Shown: positions 52,001-61,770, counted from the stretch's first letter. The stretch is DNA of 64,000 bases from Arbacia lixula (GCA_963669155.1 OZ022576.1:22921178-22985177), one strand, 5' to 3'. Numbers and translations are program-made. The notes: a model not told the origin generated them from the letters alone.

Positions 52001-55000
52001 TTTTCATCAATCATTTCGTTGTTTTAATGTGTACAATCAGCCTCTAGTCAGGGACTGACTAGTCTTGGGGAGGGGCTATGTCACGAAATGATGTACAAGT
52101 GTGTGCATTCGCCGTACTGGGCGAAGGAGTTACAAATTACGCACGGGTATTGGATTACGCACGGGTATAGTAACACGTACGCTTGGGTTTGGTGCGTAGG
52201 CCGGGAGTAGAGAGAGGGGAGTTAGAATGTAGACACAAGCAGGTTAGGACGTGTCCGGGCGGCGCCTGTAGAGCTAGAGAGAGACTCGGGGGGTATCGCA
52301 AGTCAGCTAGGCGACGGCGGAGAGGGATTTGAATAAGAATTGTTCTGCAGTATAACTGAAACTGTCTCTCGGATATACAAGGCAAGTAAAACCAATGACT
52401 TCGTATTCAACATAATTCACTGGCGTGACCGTGTCTTTAATTGTTGTTAGAGAGCGTGATGCAGGTGACTGTCAGGATTTGATGGAATGTATGTTGGTGT
52501 TGGTCTACAAAAATAATCCACAAAAGATCCCTCATAGACGGAAATTGGAAAACCCAGTTCCGTTACATTATTATTATTATTATTTATTTTTATTCCTATT
52601 TTTTGTGACATGGATATCTCAACAATGCATGGACCATGTTTCATCAAATGTTCATCATGTATAGGTATATATGTGAACATGTTACAGGAACATTTTCAAG
52701 GTCATTACGTAATCGTGACGTCATGCACGAGCAATTTAATGAAAATCTATTATTTCATGTAGCTCTAAAACCGTTCATCTCTGTGTAATGAAATTTGGCA
52801 TGTATATAATTAATGACAAGACAATTAATTTCAATGAAAAAAAACGCGCACGTACGTGTACGTTAGTGCATTAACGCGCGCGTAAAATAAAAAAATGCTC
52901 CAAATCAACTAGAAATTGTTTTACATATGTTTGAGGCCATTTCTAGCATTTATCAAATTTCCGCGCGTACGCACGCGCGCGCGCGTTTTTCCGTGCGTTT
53001 AGCAAACGCAATGTCGGAAAACCGTTTTTTCACTGGATTCATCTTTCTGACACTGCAAACAACACATCCTGAAATTTTGAGCCATTTCCATGCAATAATA
53101 AGGTCGTGCTGGTGCGTCAAAGTTCAAAGTCCGCGCGTGCGTCAATACGTTTTTGTGTGCAAATATTGCAAAAAACATGACCACCTTCAATCGGCCATAG
53201 CTCATCAGAATGGCTGGTGACCCCCAATTTTTTTTAATATTTTGAAAGAGTGGGAACTGTAGATGCTATTTCATGTATCATTTGATCGTTAAATACATCT
53301 TAACGTCATCATATTGCCATATGAATCGAAAAAATGAATTTTCATGTATGACTTCATAAACTTTTTTACCCGTTCTTGCGTATCTCAGTAATCTTTGGTC
53401 AATTTTGTTCCAAATTTCAGTATGTGATAGCTGAGACATTGCTCTATGAGAAATTAGCCCTAATATTTCAATAGGATTCCATCTTCATGGTATAAATTTG
53501 ATTATAGACATTAATGTCAAAATCGATCGTATGTACGTGTTATGTCAATGGAAGGGGTATTTATTAAATGACATGACAATCTGCTAGGAGCTGTATCTCG
53601 CTTATGTTCAATTCTGTTACTCTGAAATTTTAGTATGTTGTAGCTGAGTCTACTAGCTTTCGGGGACATCATCTTTATTTTTTAATCAGATGTCGCGATC
53701 ATGGCGAAATTTCATCTTGAATATCAATTTCTTAATCATTCTAGCCCCTGCTAGGCATTACGTGTTAAGTGTGTGGCTCAATTGGTAAGGCGCCGCGTCT
53801 TAAGATCTCGAGGCCCCCGGTTCGATTCCTGGAGTGGGTAGGGTAAATTTTTGCATTCCTTTTGCAATGTTTTTTTTGCCATCTTCTTCTGTTCTATCCC
53901 TCACTTTGTCATTCTCTTTGAGATTTTCTTTCCCATTCGTTTTCTCTCGCCCCTTTATCTTACGTGGCTATTAATTACATGTTAGCACAATATACATGTA
54001 ACCATTTAGGCATGTCTCTGAAATGTACGTTAGTAGACATTGTAGGTGCGCTATGAGCTTTCTTGAGCGGAGTCTCTGATTGCTTATGAATAGATGGTGT
54101 CACGATTGAAGGTCCATATCACCGTGCATTTTCTAGCCCATGTCAGTGCATGAATTTGCCAAGGCAGACCACCTTATACTTGTCCACAAGTATGTCTCGT
54201 TTTTTCTTTTTTTTTGTGCCAGACAAAATGTTGCTTTATTGGATCTTGTTTTTGGTGTGTTTTAGTTCTGTGAATTTGACATTTGTGCATTGAACTAAAA
54301 ATTGTTTTTTTTTTTTTTTTTTTTATTTTCATGGTGTTAGGGAAATAAAGGCCTTACAAGAAATAGAGGAGAACCAGTTTGTAAGTATGATAGATTAATT
54401 TTTCAGCAACCAAGAATGAAAATTCAATGTTTCAGTTGGTTTGAATCATGAAGTTTTGGTTTAATTGAAAACTGTTTTATTTGAATGCCATCTCTTCATT
54501 GTAAGTTTTTATGAATGCGTGTATAGATTCAATGTTATTTAAAAATAAAGATTGAATTTGTCAATTTGAGAAATGTACCTGTAAAAGTAAAAGTCTAAGG
54601 AGGGATACTTCTTTCCAAAACCTGGATTCAAGCCCTCACTCATCAAGACTTTCAGGCCTTGGACAAAAATAAATGTAGATATAGCATCCATGTCAAATGT
54701 CACTCAAATTCAAATAAAACAAACTTTTACAGAATATTGTTTTGCAGAAACGGAATTGTTGCATCACACATTGTTCTTTGTTTCTTGTTTCATTGAAGAT
54801 GAAGGACTTCAATGTAAAGTTGCCATTAATACTCCCTCCAACCATCACTTCATTTGATTATGTAGTGGGGTTCATGGTTGTCAAATTATTTTAATCTCCT
54901 CTAACTTCTCTATACTATACATGGACATGATAAGATACAGACGCTGTCCTTACACATCTTTTAAAAAAAATAATTTGATTGTGTAGGTTGTGAAGCTGAA

Positions 55001-58000
55001 GGATGTGTTTCCGCATGGCACAGGCTTTGTGCTGGTCTTTGAGTTCATGCTGTCAGACCTGTCAGAGGTCATACGTAACTCCGACCAGCCGCTGACTGAG
55101 GCACAGATCAAGAGCTATATGCTGATGCTGCTGAAGGGTATAGCTCACTGCCATGAGAACTCCATCATGCACAGGGTGAGTTGGATACAGGGTGATGTGG
55201 ATTCACTGAGTGAGTAGTCGTGCAACGCCCCTGTCAGCACACAGGGTGCTTTAGAAATTAAAGTATGGAGAGTGCCAGTCAGTTGTTTCTATGATAGTGA
55301 TGTCAGGATGTGGAATGGCACTGAGCCACCACTCTCACCGCAAGTTTCTTCACATGTCTCATGGACTCTACCATTCTCCAGGAAGGGTGGTTGTGTGTCT
55401 GCTTTTCACAAGCTAGAAAGGTGAGTATTATTGTCACCATGGAGATTTTAAACTCCTTGCACAACATAATATTTAAAAAGAGACAGCTTAAAATGATGAA
55501 ATGAGAAGTAAAATAAGAAGATGTGTGTACAAATTGCAAAATTAGGAGGCTATCAATACCCACAAACTTTAAACTGTTTCTTCATGCAGATGACAGCGAG
55601 TACTGTCATCGAATGCACATTTTTATGAAAGGATGGATTTCCTCCAGCATAGGCAACTAATTTGCTCCATGGAGAAGATATTAGTTCATGTACCTTTATT
55701 GGAGAAGTTTTGCAATGTTGTGATTCAAGGTTAGCCTAAAAATGCACTATCAACCAGGGAGTAAATTGACCAATTCAAAATCTTCACCAAGTGCATGATT
55801 TTCATCAATTCCTCCCCACCTCTTCTTGTTTAATCCAATAGGATCTCAAGCCAGCTAATCTGCTGATCAGCGAAACAGGGCACCTAAAGATCGCTGATTT
55901 TGGATTGGCCAGAGTCTTCAGCAACGATGAAGGGAGACAGTACAGCCACCAGGTTGCCACAAGGTAGCATCAACTTTCATATCTTGTCTGCATACATGTA
56001 TATTGTATACATGTATATTGTCTTTTAATCCAATAGGATTCTATAGGATCCAATAGGTCATTCTATGTATATTGTCTTGATTGTTGAATTTGAATGTATG
56101 ATGCACTGTGTCTGGGGTGAGTATTACATTGAGTGAAATGAAGAACATCATATGATTGTTTGCTAGTACATGTATATGTAGCTGAAGTGTTTGTAAAATA
56201 ATTTGTCTCTCATACAGGTAGAAGAAGAAAAGAGAATGTGTAGGTCATTCTATGGTACCTATGAAAGGGCTCTTTGCTGGCATTTTGTGAAAACAAGTGA
56301 GTTTGTGCTCAGATCTGAAGACACCATTGTTATTCCTCTTCTTAACAGATGGTATCGTGCACCAGAGCTGTTATATGGAGCCAGAAAGTATGACGAAGGG
56401 GCAGATTTATGGTGAGTGAGAACCTCTTGTCCAACAGTGGAATGTACAGTTCGATAGAAATCAGTGAGCTAAAACTCTGCCAAAACCCTTGTTTGTTTTT
56501 GACTGTTGATATCGGCGCCGTCCGATCTCCCTTAGCATTCATTTTGTGCATCTCCGTCACCGTCACGGTGTTTCCATGGATGATTCTTGCGATGCAGACA
56601 CCGTGGCGATGGGATTTTACGCTCATCTTCCCCAGCACTTTAGTCTTGCGCACGAACCAAGCAGTGTTTTGTAACACAAGATGTGATTGGTCAGGATGAA
56701 AGTGCAGGTCAGGAGATTGATCTTTTACTAGTATGTCCCCGTGTACGTGTATGTACCACTGGACACGTGGATCGATGGGGGGGGGGGGGGGGGGGGTTGC
56801 CGTTGGGAGGGGAAGGGCATCAGACAAATTATTCTGAGACATTCTTCGTCTTGGGATGTCCTGTGTGGGTAAAGATAGTACTAGATGATTGGTTTAATTA
56901 CTAGTATGTATGTCTTGTCTTGTCTTGGCAGGGCGGTTGGCTGTATCTTTGGTGAGCTCCTCAACAATTCCCCAATCTTTCCTGGTGATAATGATATTGA
57001 GCAGCTTTGCTGCGTCCTGCGAGTGCTTGGCACCCCAACAGAGAAAACATGGCCAGTAAGCTCCTCTCTTCCTCTCCTAATCATGATGTTCCTCTATCTG
57101 TAAGCTAGAATTGAAAAAAAGAATTTATATCACAATACAGTTTATCCTTTCCAGTGCAAATGTAGCTCGATGGAATGTGTGGGTATTAATTGTGAATGAA
57201 TTAACTTGTACATAAAGAGTTTCATCAGGGCTTGATATCATTGATGATTATCAGATGAAGAGATCACATCAGAAGAACTGGAGTCAAGAGTTAAAACATG
57301 ATCTAGCAAAATTTAACTGTCCTTCAGTTGTATTCACTGGATGATATCCAACATTGAATGGAGTTCTGTGTGACAAAAGTTGTTAACATGCACTGGTACA
57401 TCATTGTCATGTCACATTTTGTACATTACCAGATATAAAGTTATTGTCTTTTTAATGTTTTGTGTGTCCAAAGTTGATGTTGCAGAACACTTAAAAGCTC
57501 ACCACAACGTCATCGCATAGTGTCAGTGCCTCTACCTAAATTCATTTTGTCTCTAATTATCTTCCCCAGAGTATTTTTCTTCTTGTGATAACTGTTGATA
57601 TTCTTTGCAAAACCTTACAATTAGCATTGTTGCAAATTTTGAGTGTGTAATGAGTCCCTAAAATATGAGAATATTAAAGTGATAATGTTACCATTTGTTC
57701 ATCAAATTACTCAAAGCATATCATAGATCTGTAAAATACATCTGTATCTTGTGTGATCTTATCTTTGCAGGGAATGAAAGACCTTCCTGATTACAACAAG
57801 ATCACATTCCCGTATAACCCACCAATTCCTATGGAGCAGATTGTGCCTGACGCATCCCCTGAGGTAGGCCTGCAAATAAAGAGGACTTTTTAAAAAAATG
57901 TCACGATTCACAAAATATATTGTTTATTGCTTGGTAGTTAAATATATCGTTACTTGGGGATACCCAAATGTGTTTATAATATTGGGATACTTCTGTTTAT

Positions 58001-59171
58001 ATTATTGAGGTACTTCTGTCTGTTATAGTTATCACAGCAATGATTGTCAAACCCACATGCCTCACCCTTGCAAATATCGTTGTAAACAAATATCAACATT
58101 TTTATTTTCATCATTATCATTATTAGATCATTATCATAATCATCAACATCACCATCAATGTGATCATTATTATTTCATGATAATCAACACCATCATCACC
58201 ATTGTTATTGTAATGATCAATTTCTTGATCATCATCAACTTTATTATCAATAGCAACAGCAACATTGAAACATCACCATCCTTAATCCTTAATATAATTC
58301 AGGGTATTTACAACCAGTTTGCTGGTACATTTGCAATTTTCACTGTGACATGATATGTTCAAAATTATGACACTTCCAAAGTGGTGATGTGTTTTTCTAC
58401 TTGTGTGTATTTCAGGCTCTGGACTTGGTGAATAGGTTCCTTGTATACCCTTCTAAGCAGCGGATATCTGCGAGGGAGGTGGGTGAAGTATTCTTTCAAA
58501 CTTATGCTCCATATTGTAACACAATAATCAAAACACTTTAACAACTTGTACATTTCTGTATATTTACAGATAAAAGAAAAATCAAGTGAAGTTCTAATCT
58601 AAAGCTAGAAATAATTGTGTGTTTCATGGATGTGCGTGTTTGTAAACTCATTATTGTGTTAATGCGCTTTATTCACCAACAATTTAATTGATACGGTGTA
58701 CGTACCTCATGTCTTTTTAACTAAATCTTCAAACTTGTGCAGTAACTTTAATATCAACTCAAATGATATAAATACATTTTCTGACTATAACCGTGGATTG
58801 AAATCCTCCTCCTTCGAATATTCTCAAATGTGATTTTGATTGCCCATCCTCAATACCTCAAAATCAAAAGAAGTTGCCACTAGTAGGTTCCAGGGGATAC
58901 CCAGTTCCTGTAGTAAATGGATAAATTGATTGAAGATACCAGATATCATTTGCTTCTCTTGCTTCCTCCTTCCCCCACCCCGTCTCTCTGTACCCAGGCC
59001 CTCCTGCACCCCTACTTCTTCACGGAGCCCCTCCCCGCCCATCACTCTGAGCTCCCCATCCCGCAGCGCAGCAGGAGGGGTCGAAGGTCACAGCACGCCA
59101 AGGAGTACGACATTGACACTCCCCTGGAACAGACGCTGATCGATCCCCAAGAAATTGCTCCCTTCGTGTGA
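42472..59171 (+). CDS. CDK20: Cyclin-dependent kinase 20 (CDK20/CCRK), ten exons
   Basis: Exons: 42472-42546, 42807-42880, 54341-54380, 54987-55175, 55842-55963, 56349-56411, 56932-57055, 57771-57863, 58416-58478, 58998-59171. All junctions are GT-AG and in phase, giving 338 aa (human 346). Kinase landmarks: Gly-loop GEGAHG (11-16), Lys33 in VALKK, the NTALRE helix before Lys53, HRDLKPAN (125-132) with catalytic Asp127, DFG Asp145, and activation segment [13 protein letters not shown]. The T-loop residue matching human Thr161 is Ser161. Family role: CCRK/CDK20 phosphorylates ICK/MAK-type kinases and limits cilium length, and was also described as a CDK-activating kinase. The start [13 protein letters not shown] matches the human start. 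Intron 2 (42881-54340) is enlarged by a nested transposon insertion. It should be removed by splicing, so the coding sequence is intact. Confidence 0.97.
43062..43160. repeat. A-rich (AAAAC)n tract
   Basis: A C-run followed by A-rich AAAAC and AAC units in CDK20 intron 2. It could be a simple repeat or the tail of a retroposed element. Confidence 0.8.
43593..44081 (+). repeat. 5' LTR (489 bp)
   Basis: It begins TGTCACGAAATG and ends GTTCCGTTACA. It has the same length as the 3' LTR and I found no difference by eye. Confidence 0.95.
44160..44730 (+). repeat. CTGCAG-centred tandem array in the Gypsy leader
   Basis: About 25 copies of a core close to GCGCCTGCAGGG or GCCTGCAGTG between the 5' LTR and gag. 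The first part has a higher-order unit of about 100 bp, repeated with almost no change (for example from 44,317 and again from 44,424). The second part is looser, with units containing CATCACGTGTGAATGCCTAC twice. It has no conserved long open frame. Minus-strand frames rich in CRH/LQA repeats are by-products of the array. Confidence 0.9.
44944..46416 (+). CDS. gag: Gypsy gag-like protein
   Basis: 490 aa. Residues ~15-65 are rich in Glu, Gln, Leu and Arg with heptad-like spacing, probably a coiled coil. The middle part (~210-360) resembles Gypsy capsid regions (for example [17 protein letters not shown] and the [17 protein letters not shown] stretch). The end carries a CCHC zinc knuckle, [14 protein letters not shown], the nucleocapsid signature. 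A splice-donor-like CAG|GTAAAC lies 8 bp before the ATG. The pol frame overlaps the end by 88 nt in the -1 frame, consistent with the ribosomal frameshifting the family is known to use. The gene is richer in G+C than the surrounding intron. Confidence 0.93.
   Translation: MSFEYTESMMEGKRLDQDAELDMLVAEVQRGDEELQHSRTENQMLQEQNRLLRERLEHLEIEQSPVTSPGLEEVTKTPRRTITEEFSSPPSQEINETVTQQHPMGGIAPEEDNPRVRWVPDKTSTGFRPVQHGRTLAGGAMAHPEERQEVDESRFVPSFQKRHIEVPRNKPTGSTCNADDRATGAFSSGPIQFRANSASRTSSKPSIIPDRFDGRTPWHEYISHFEACKAANEWDNNQSRIFLAASLRGPALKALGIRASDSSHLTYRKLVELLEKRFGPGQMAENYLLELRYRRQGPRESIQELGQAIGELSMLAYPELPEEAQDRLARTHFTEAIEDQSIREGVFRSKPATLDEAIQAALATDNFFRLEEQRTGRRYKQSRVVEGDASASSTELLEEIKQLKAQLESRDRGNHERPSSWRRQGPWRRRSATPEDECFYCREKGHFKRECPKRRERNEGQQWMGNGNRPTTGPSGRPDQNPGQYETQRQ
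46329..50309 (+). CDS. pol: Gypsy pol polyprotein
   Basis: Open over 1,326 codons; its first part overlaps gag. Domains in order: aspartic protease ([14 protein letters not shown], about residues 65-80), reverse transcriptase ([20 protein letters not shown] around 400; active site [11 protein letters not shown] around 500), RNase H ([16 protein letters not shown] around 640), integrase zinc-binding H2C2 segment (ending KCDVCARRK around 935) and integrase catalytic core ([19 protein letters not shown], and the acidic residue in [11 protein letters not shown]). A chromatin-targeting chromodomain is not evident. RNase H before integrase is the Ty3/Gypsy arrangement. Expression is probably as a gag-pol fusion by frameshifting in the overlap. 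Confidence 0.95.
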   Translation: MDGKRKSANHRAQWTAGPKPGPIRDTETIGGIQSKPTTQPTVRTDPNRARSGLFVNVEVRGVNARLLVDTGATDTILSSALYYRIARGSRPHLRTSDLGVRNADGSQLDTLGRGSVELRVGTQISSLQVVFGNTNKLDGILGMDFLLQNRASLDLKRMELNLDGEKIRCTDGQGGTFCARVLVGETTRVPAGHEVLITGHVKSRRDIHGVGIVEPVNDGELAQKGMLVARVLVESTDDKIPVRIFNPGQIDCVIKQGTLAGYISPVSEVDIEDTHDNEIDGKDKAPIPDHLIDLYQRSKQGVEDTHHSKIAKLLCDYQDIFATSDADIGRTDKVRHGINTGDHPPIKERPRRFPPKEQTEIDRQVKQLLDNGMIEPSDSPWASNVVLVKKKDGSKRFCVDYRRLNNLTIKDAYPIPRIDDSLDALGGSRWFSTLDLASGYWQVELEEEARKKSAFVVRGGLYCWKVMPFGLSGAPATFERLMERVLAGLHWETLLVYLDDVIVYAKTVEDELSRLGTVFQRLREAGLKLKAKKCHLFEESVLYLGHVVSGNGISTDPEKVKAVEEWQTPACVKEVQSFLGLASYYRRFIAGFSNIARPLHRLTEKGQPFTWTDDCEAAFQDLKKRLVEAPILAYPDPEQEYILDTDASNYGIGAVLSQVQDGKEKVISYASRTLNKAERNYCTTRKELLAVVVFLKQFRQYIYGQRLTVRTDHGALRWLLNFRDIQGQMARWLQVIAEYDLTIIHRAGRSHANADSLSRRPCTDCKQCGSVERDSTGTESKMEPKVDVEPENSAGIKVVTVEPAVDTTTLSQLQADDPSIGWIIERKKQGMGRPDWSVMSSRASVDKSYWRMWDQLEVKQEVLYRKWESDEGDQTKWHVVLPEKMRKEVVQELHGGKSSGHLGMKKTTGKVRMRFYWVGMDADIRSVVRKCDVCARRKTPLKKRKAPLQQESVGAPMERVALDVVGPLPETERGNKYILVVGDYFSKWMEAYPIPDQTAQTVAEKFVNEFTCRFGVPTVLHSDQGRNFESQVFKEMCDILGIDKTRTTPYNPKSDGLIEKFNHTLITTVSMMIEPHNRQRDWDLKVPLALFAYRSAPQESTGETPNMLMLGRELSLPIDLTMEAGNLGEVVDSYPETDFAYNLRKGMQRAHQRARDNMAESARRQKKTYDRKAEGSSFRIGDFVWLHNTAKTKGVSPKLQQRWHGPYLIIDKLSDVTCRIQERKNAKKRVVHVDRLKPYSGETLHSWVEEAGGGSDALSQGQDRHELPTQPEEGPDIGTEDQPEPNELDSEGQGEDPNSSMSARSPLTRRNPHRIRRPPRRYADEP
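50448..51449 (+). CDS. Third Gypsy ORF: two C2H2 zinc fingers plus RS-rich region
   Basis: 333 aa from the ATG at 50448 (the frame is open slightly further upstream). Two adjacent C2H2 fingers lie at residues ~11-55: [17 protein letters not shown] with a following H, and [17 protein letters not shown] with a following H. An Arg/Ser-rich basic stretch (~70-105, [10 protein letters not shown]) follows and could be a nuclear signal. Then come an acidic middle and a C-terminal part of about 130 residues with no recognised fold. It lies after pol, where some Gypsy relatives carry env, but shows no signal peptide or membrane segment. A splice-acceptor-like TTTTCATACAG ends 14 bp before the ATG. Its G+C content matches gag and pol. 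A DNA- or RNA-binding regulatory role is inference. Confidence 0.85.
   Translation: MPRHEQNTVKCYTCQRYFNHQRSLDRHIEVEHKQRGGHCCKHCGRRFTRRDNLLVHYRRQHPYPREALPPNGHRREDRRRSRSPKRRRGDSRSRSPVVKRHIQSTITRPEEKPQESGPLPEIEVNVSPETREEVEPAMMSRPSPIIQPTSGKPRGMLAMIKPEESEASDSEEEVEAYAAGGDDVEVGRTDEEEAIVPEIRRVQIGRPVGELSATAVLQNQRVQVGEQSSQAVFRAGKKLWEESRERRYEVVFLRVGTSQGPQRPTPLHRVEGGVAKEQMSQDELAKLLVGRVKKITETINETTYHGGMVSSKRETRTEFCVDVVAGVDKTQRI
52067..52075 (+). other. Polypurine tract of the Gypsy element
   Basis: GGGGAGGGG directly upstream of the 3' LTR, in the expected place for plus-strand priming. Confidence 0.75.
52079..52567 (+). repeat. 3' LTR (489 bp)
   Basis: Same ends and length as the 5' LTR; no difference seen by eye. 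Confidence 0.95.
52840..53150. repeat. CpG-dense alternating purine-pyrimidine tracts
   Basis: Three clusters of alternating CG/CA/TA steps (around 52,843-52,885, 52,961-53,010 and 53,130-53,150, for example GCACGCGCGCGCGCG) in otherwise AT-rich DNA. They lie in the right-hand part of the older repeat element. Such sequence can adopt Z-form DNA; any function is unknown. Confidence 0.5.
53769..53842 (+). repeat. tRNA-like segment with pol III boxes, probably SINE-derived or a tRNA relic
   Basis: TGGCTCAATTGG resembles the A box and GGTTCGATTCC is a good B box at tRNA-like spacing. A T-arm (CCCGG/CCTGG) is visible with one mismatch. The acceptor stem does not pair and the anticodon stem is poor, so a working tRNA is unlikely. 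It sits in the older repeat element in CDK20 intron 2. Confidence 0.5.
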
Positions 59172-60957
59172 GATTTCCCACCACTTTTTTCGAAGTACGA
59201 GTCTGATCTACTCTTTTTAGTGACATACAAGACTGCTGTAACTAGAAATTAACACAGTTCCCAGAAAGCAAGAGTTCATCTGGCATACAAAGGGTTACCA
59301 GTATTGTCTGCAGTACAGCTTAGGGCTGAAAAGAACAGGGTGATGTTGAAACAGTAGTTTGTATTAAAACCATTGATGCACACCCAAAAGAAATGCTCCT
59401 GAATCTATGGTATGTTGCTCCATTGTATTGGAACATCACTGAATTTGTGGTGTAAGCCTTACACTTACACAAGTTTTGGGAATATAACCCATATAACAGG
59501 AGTTTCAACTGAGCAGTAGCTAGAGGCCATGCCAGAAAATGCCCAGGAGTGTAATCTCTCATGTGCAGCCCTGCGATATTGACTGTTATGTGAAAAATGG
59601 ACTCATGGCATGGGAGCAACACCTACTATCCTTAAGTTATATATGTAAATAAGTATTTATATTATTTATTTTCTTTGTAAATATGACATGTTTAGGGATT
59701 TCATCTTGTCAGGAAACATTTCCAGCAATTTACGTTTCAATTATGAGCTATGTCAAAGCAATGGACAAAGTGTAGATGATTCCTACTAAGTTAAAAACTA
59801 ACATATTACAATATGGAATTTGCCAAGGTATATATGCATGTTGATCTTGCTTAAATCAAGATTTATATGACTAGCAATGTCTTTATAAAATTGTCTCAAA
59901 TGTCCCTTCATTGTAAAATTCACCCCAAATCCTTTCACTTAATTCTCCATATCGCATATAGCTCTCCGAATCTGAACGTGTGTGGCGCTCTAATATTTTT
60001 ACCTTTAATTCTTGGGATATGAACTTCCGGTTCACCAACATTCTATAGCCATCGTCTTGCATGTGTCTTTTCATTCTTTCATTAGTCCATCCACAATCAA
60101 TGTTCAGGTAGGCAAAAACATCGCCGTGAGTGATTGGTGGTATCTTTTACAAGTCCTTGGTCCATGTAGCAACCCTTCCATTTTAATATTACGAGGTTTA
60201 CGAGGGTCAAAATTGCAGATTCTGTGCGTTATTGCGTGAATTGAATATGTACCAAACTCTTACCAGAAGTATACGTCCCAAGAGTAATTGATCAGACATC
60301 AGTATCGCTGGGTGATATTGCTTGATATCGGCTATATGCGATAGGGAGAATTGACATGTCATGCAATATCATGGTACGAAGTTGGTAAAGTTTTGTCAAA
60401 CATTCGTCAAGTCACTGGAAGCAGTGAAATTTCTGGATTTGACCTATGACCTTTGAGCTATCCCACTCTTGTCTAGTCAATAGTCTTAACAAGTTTGGTG
60501 CAGATTTGTCAAACGATTTAGAGTTTTTATGTTAACTCCTGCATTTGACTTTGATCTTGAGCTATCTAACTAAAAAAATTAAAAGTGAATTGTCTGTCAT
60601 ATTTCGTCATTGTACCTAGTTTGAAGAATGGTTTCATATTTGTTGGGTTATCAGGTAACAAATGGACTGAGTTTTTTTGTGATGGAAGCATAATTTTGTT
60701 TGGGTATAATGCTGTGCCTTGCTGTTGATCTCATGGTTGGTGTTCACTTATGATTCAGTGATGAAACACCAAGAGGTGATTCTGGATAGTCCAGTCATTA
60801 TGGGCTTTATAACACAGGTGTTGTAGATCTTGATTTCCTCCCCATACCTCTACAATCGAAGTGCCAAATGATCTATTTTCTTTCTTCATTCCTGTGTATT
60901 AAGCATTCAGCATATAGATTATGACAAGTAATGGAAAGTGATGTATCTTGATAAGTT

Positions 60958-60963
60958 AATAAA
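60958..60963 (+). terminator. Candidate poly(A) signal for CDK20
   Basis: AATAAA about 1.8 kb after the CDK20 stop codon. The stretch between (59,172-60,957) shows no gene and would be 3' UTR if this signal is used. Confidence 0.35.
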
Positions 60964-61050
60964 CATGTCCAGACAAAATTGGTAAATGTAACATTGATTT
61001 CTATGTGTTCGTTACTCCATGTGGTAGAGATGATTTATATGCAAAAGCAC

Positions 61051-61052
<2 letters not shown>

Positions 61053-61100
<48 letters not shown>
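61053..61100. repeat. (TC)n microsatellite
   Basis: Nearly pure CT dinucleotide run of about 48 bp. Confidence 0.95.
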
Positions 61101-61104
<4 letters not shown>

Positions 61105-61383
61105 CTACTTGTTTGACATGCTAATATTGGTGATGGCTATGACATTACATTTACATGGAGGAGAGGTAAATATTTACACAAGAGACAAAATTAATTTTAG
61201 GAATAATATATTTCTTACACTTAAAATATTAATGTTAAAATGTGTACCGGTACTTAAAATAAAAATGCCAATGCTTAAGTATTTTTTTTTCAGCCTGTAT
61301 TTTAATTTCATGATTCATAGCTCTTGAAACATCTTGAAACACATCGTACAGTACTTCACATAAAAAACAAAACAAAAGTAGCT

Positions 61384-61389
61384 TTTATT
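61384..61389 (-). terminator. Possible poly(A) signal of a minus-strand gene beyond the window
   Basis: AATAAA on the minus strand. From here to the end of the window nothing codes, as expected of a long 3' UTR, but the gene body would lie outside. A weak, position-based call. Confidence 0.2.
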
Positions 61390-61770
61390 TCAAAATAATC
61401 TTCAGCACAATGCTTATGCTGATATGAAATACATCTACACAGACAATAAATATATACAAAATAAAACATTATGAGGTCTCAATATAATAATAATTGGCTT
61501 TTATAAAGTGCCTTCCTAGCCTACACATAATCCCTATGGCTTAAAATGCACCAATATTAAACACTTGGTGGGGTTTGGAAAGTCACTACACCTAACATAC
61601 CCTATAACAATACTACACTAATGCAATATACATGTATTTGCTCTACAAAATTCTGAAATCTCCAATTTACATGTAGTGATCCAGCTTCAGCCATATTGCC
61701 CAAATTATTGTAAAATATATCTGAACATACAGCCTCTGATCCAAACAGCAGGGGCAGTTCAGATATGATT

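Larger units (their letters stand above)
43593..52567 (+). mobile_element. Ty3/Gypsy LTR retrotransposon, looks whole and young
   Basis: 8,975 bp. Order: 5' LTR (43593-44081), candidate primer-binding site TGGTGGCAGCGAC starting at 44083, CTGCAG-repeat leader, gag, pol (protease, reverse transcriptase, RNase H, integrase: the Gypsy order), a third zinc-finger frame, polypurine tract, and 3' LTR (52079-52567). LTR ends are TG...CA. The flanking TTAT on both sides fits a 4-bp target duplication but lies in a (TTA)n tract, so it is ambiguous. The LTRs look identical by eye, so insertion is recent. It is inserted in the sense orientation in CDK20 intron 2, inside an older repeat. The clade within Gypsy is not determined. 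Confidence 0.97.
43526..54174. mobile_element. Older repeat element split by the Gypsy insertion
   Basis: The left edge (43526) begins AGGTGGTCTGCC and the right edge (to 54174) ends GGCAGACCACCT: short inverted ends. The left end is itself a near-palindrome of 31 bp (43526-43556). Without the 9-kb LTR element, about 1.67 kb remains. This remainder holds diverged internal repeats (phrases like GAAATTT-AGTATGT-GTAGCTGAG around 53,415 and 53,625) and a tRNA-like segment. There is no coding capacity. The superfamily is not resolved. Confidence 0.5.

Noticed and set aside
53769-53842. Functional tRNA gene
   Set aside because: A and B boxes are present, but the acceptor and anticodon stems do not pair properly.
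56203-56411. 5' extension of CDK20 exon 6 (open frame ahead of the WYRAPEL exon)
   Set aside because: The acceptor at 56,348 gives an exact match to the kinase family; the extension would insert unrelated residues in the activation segment.
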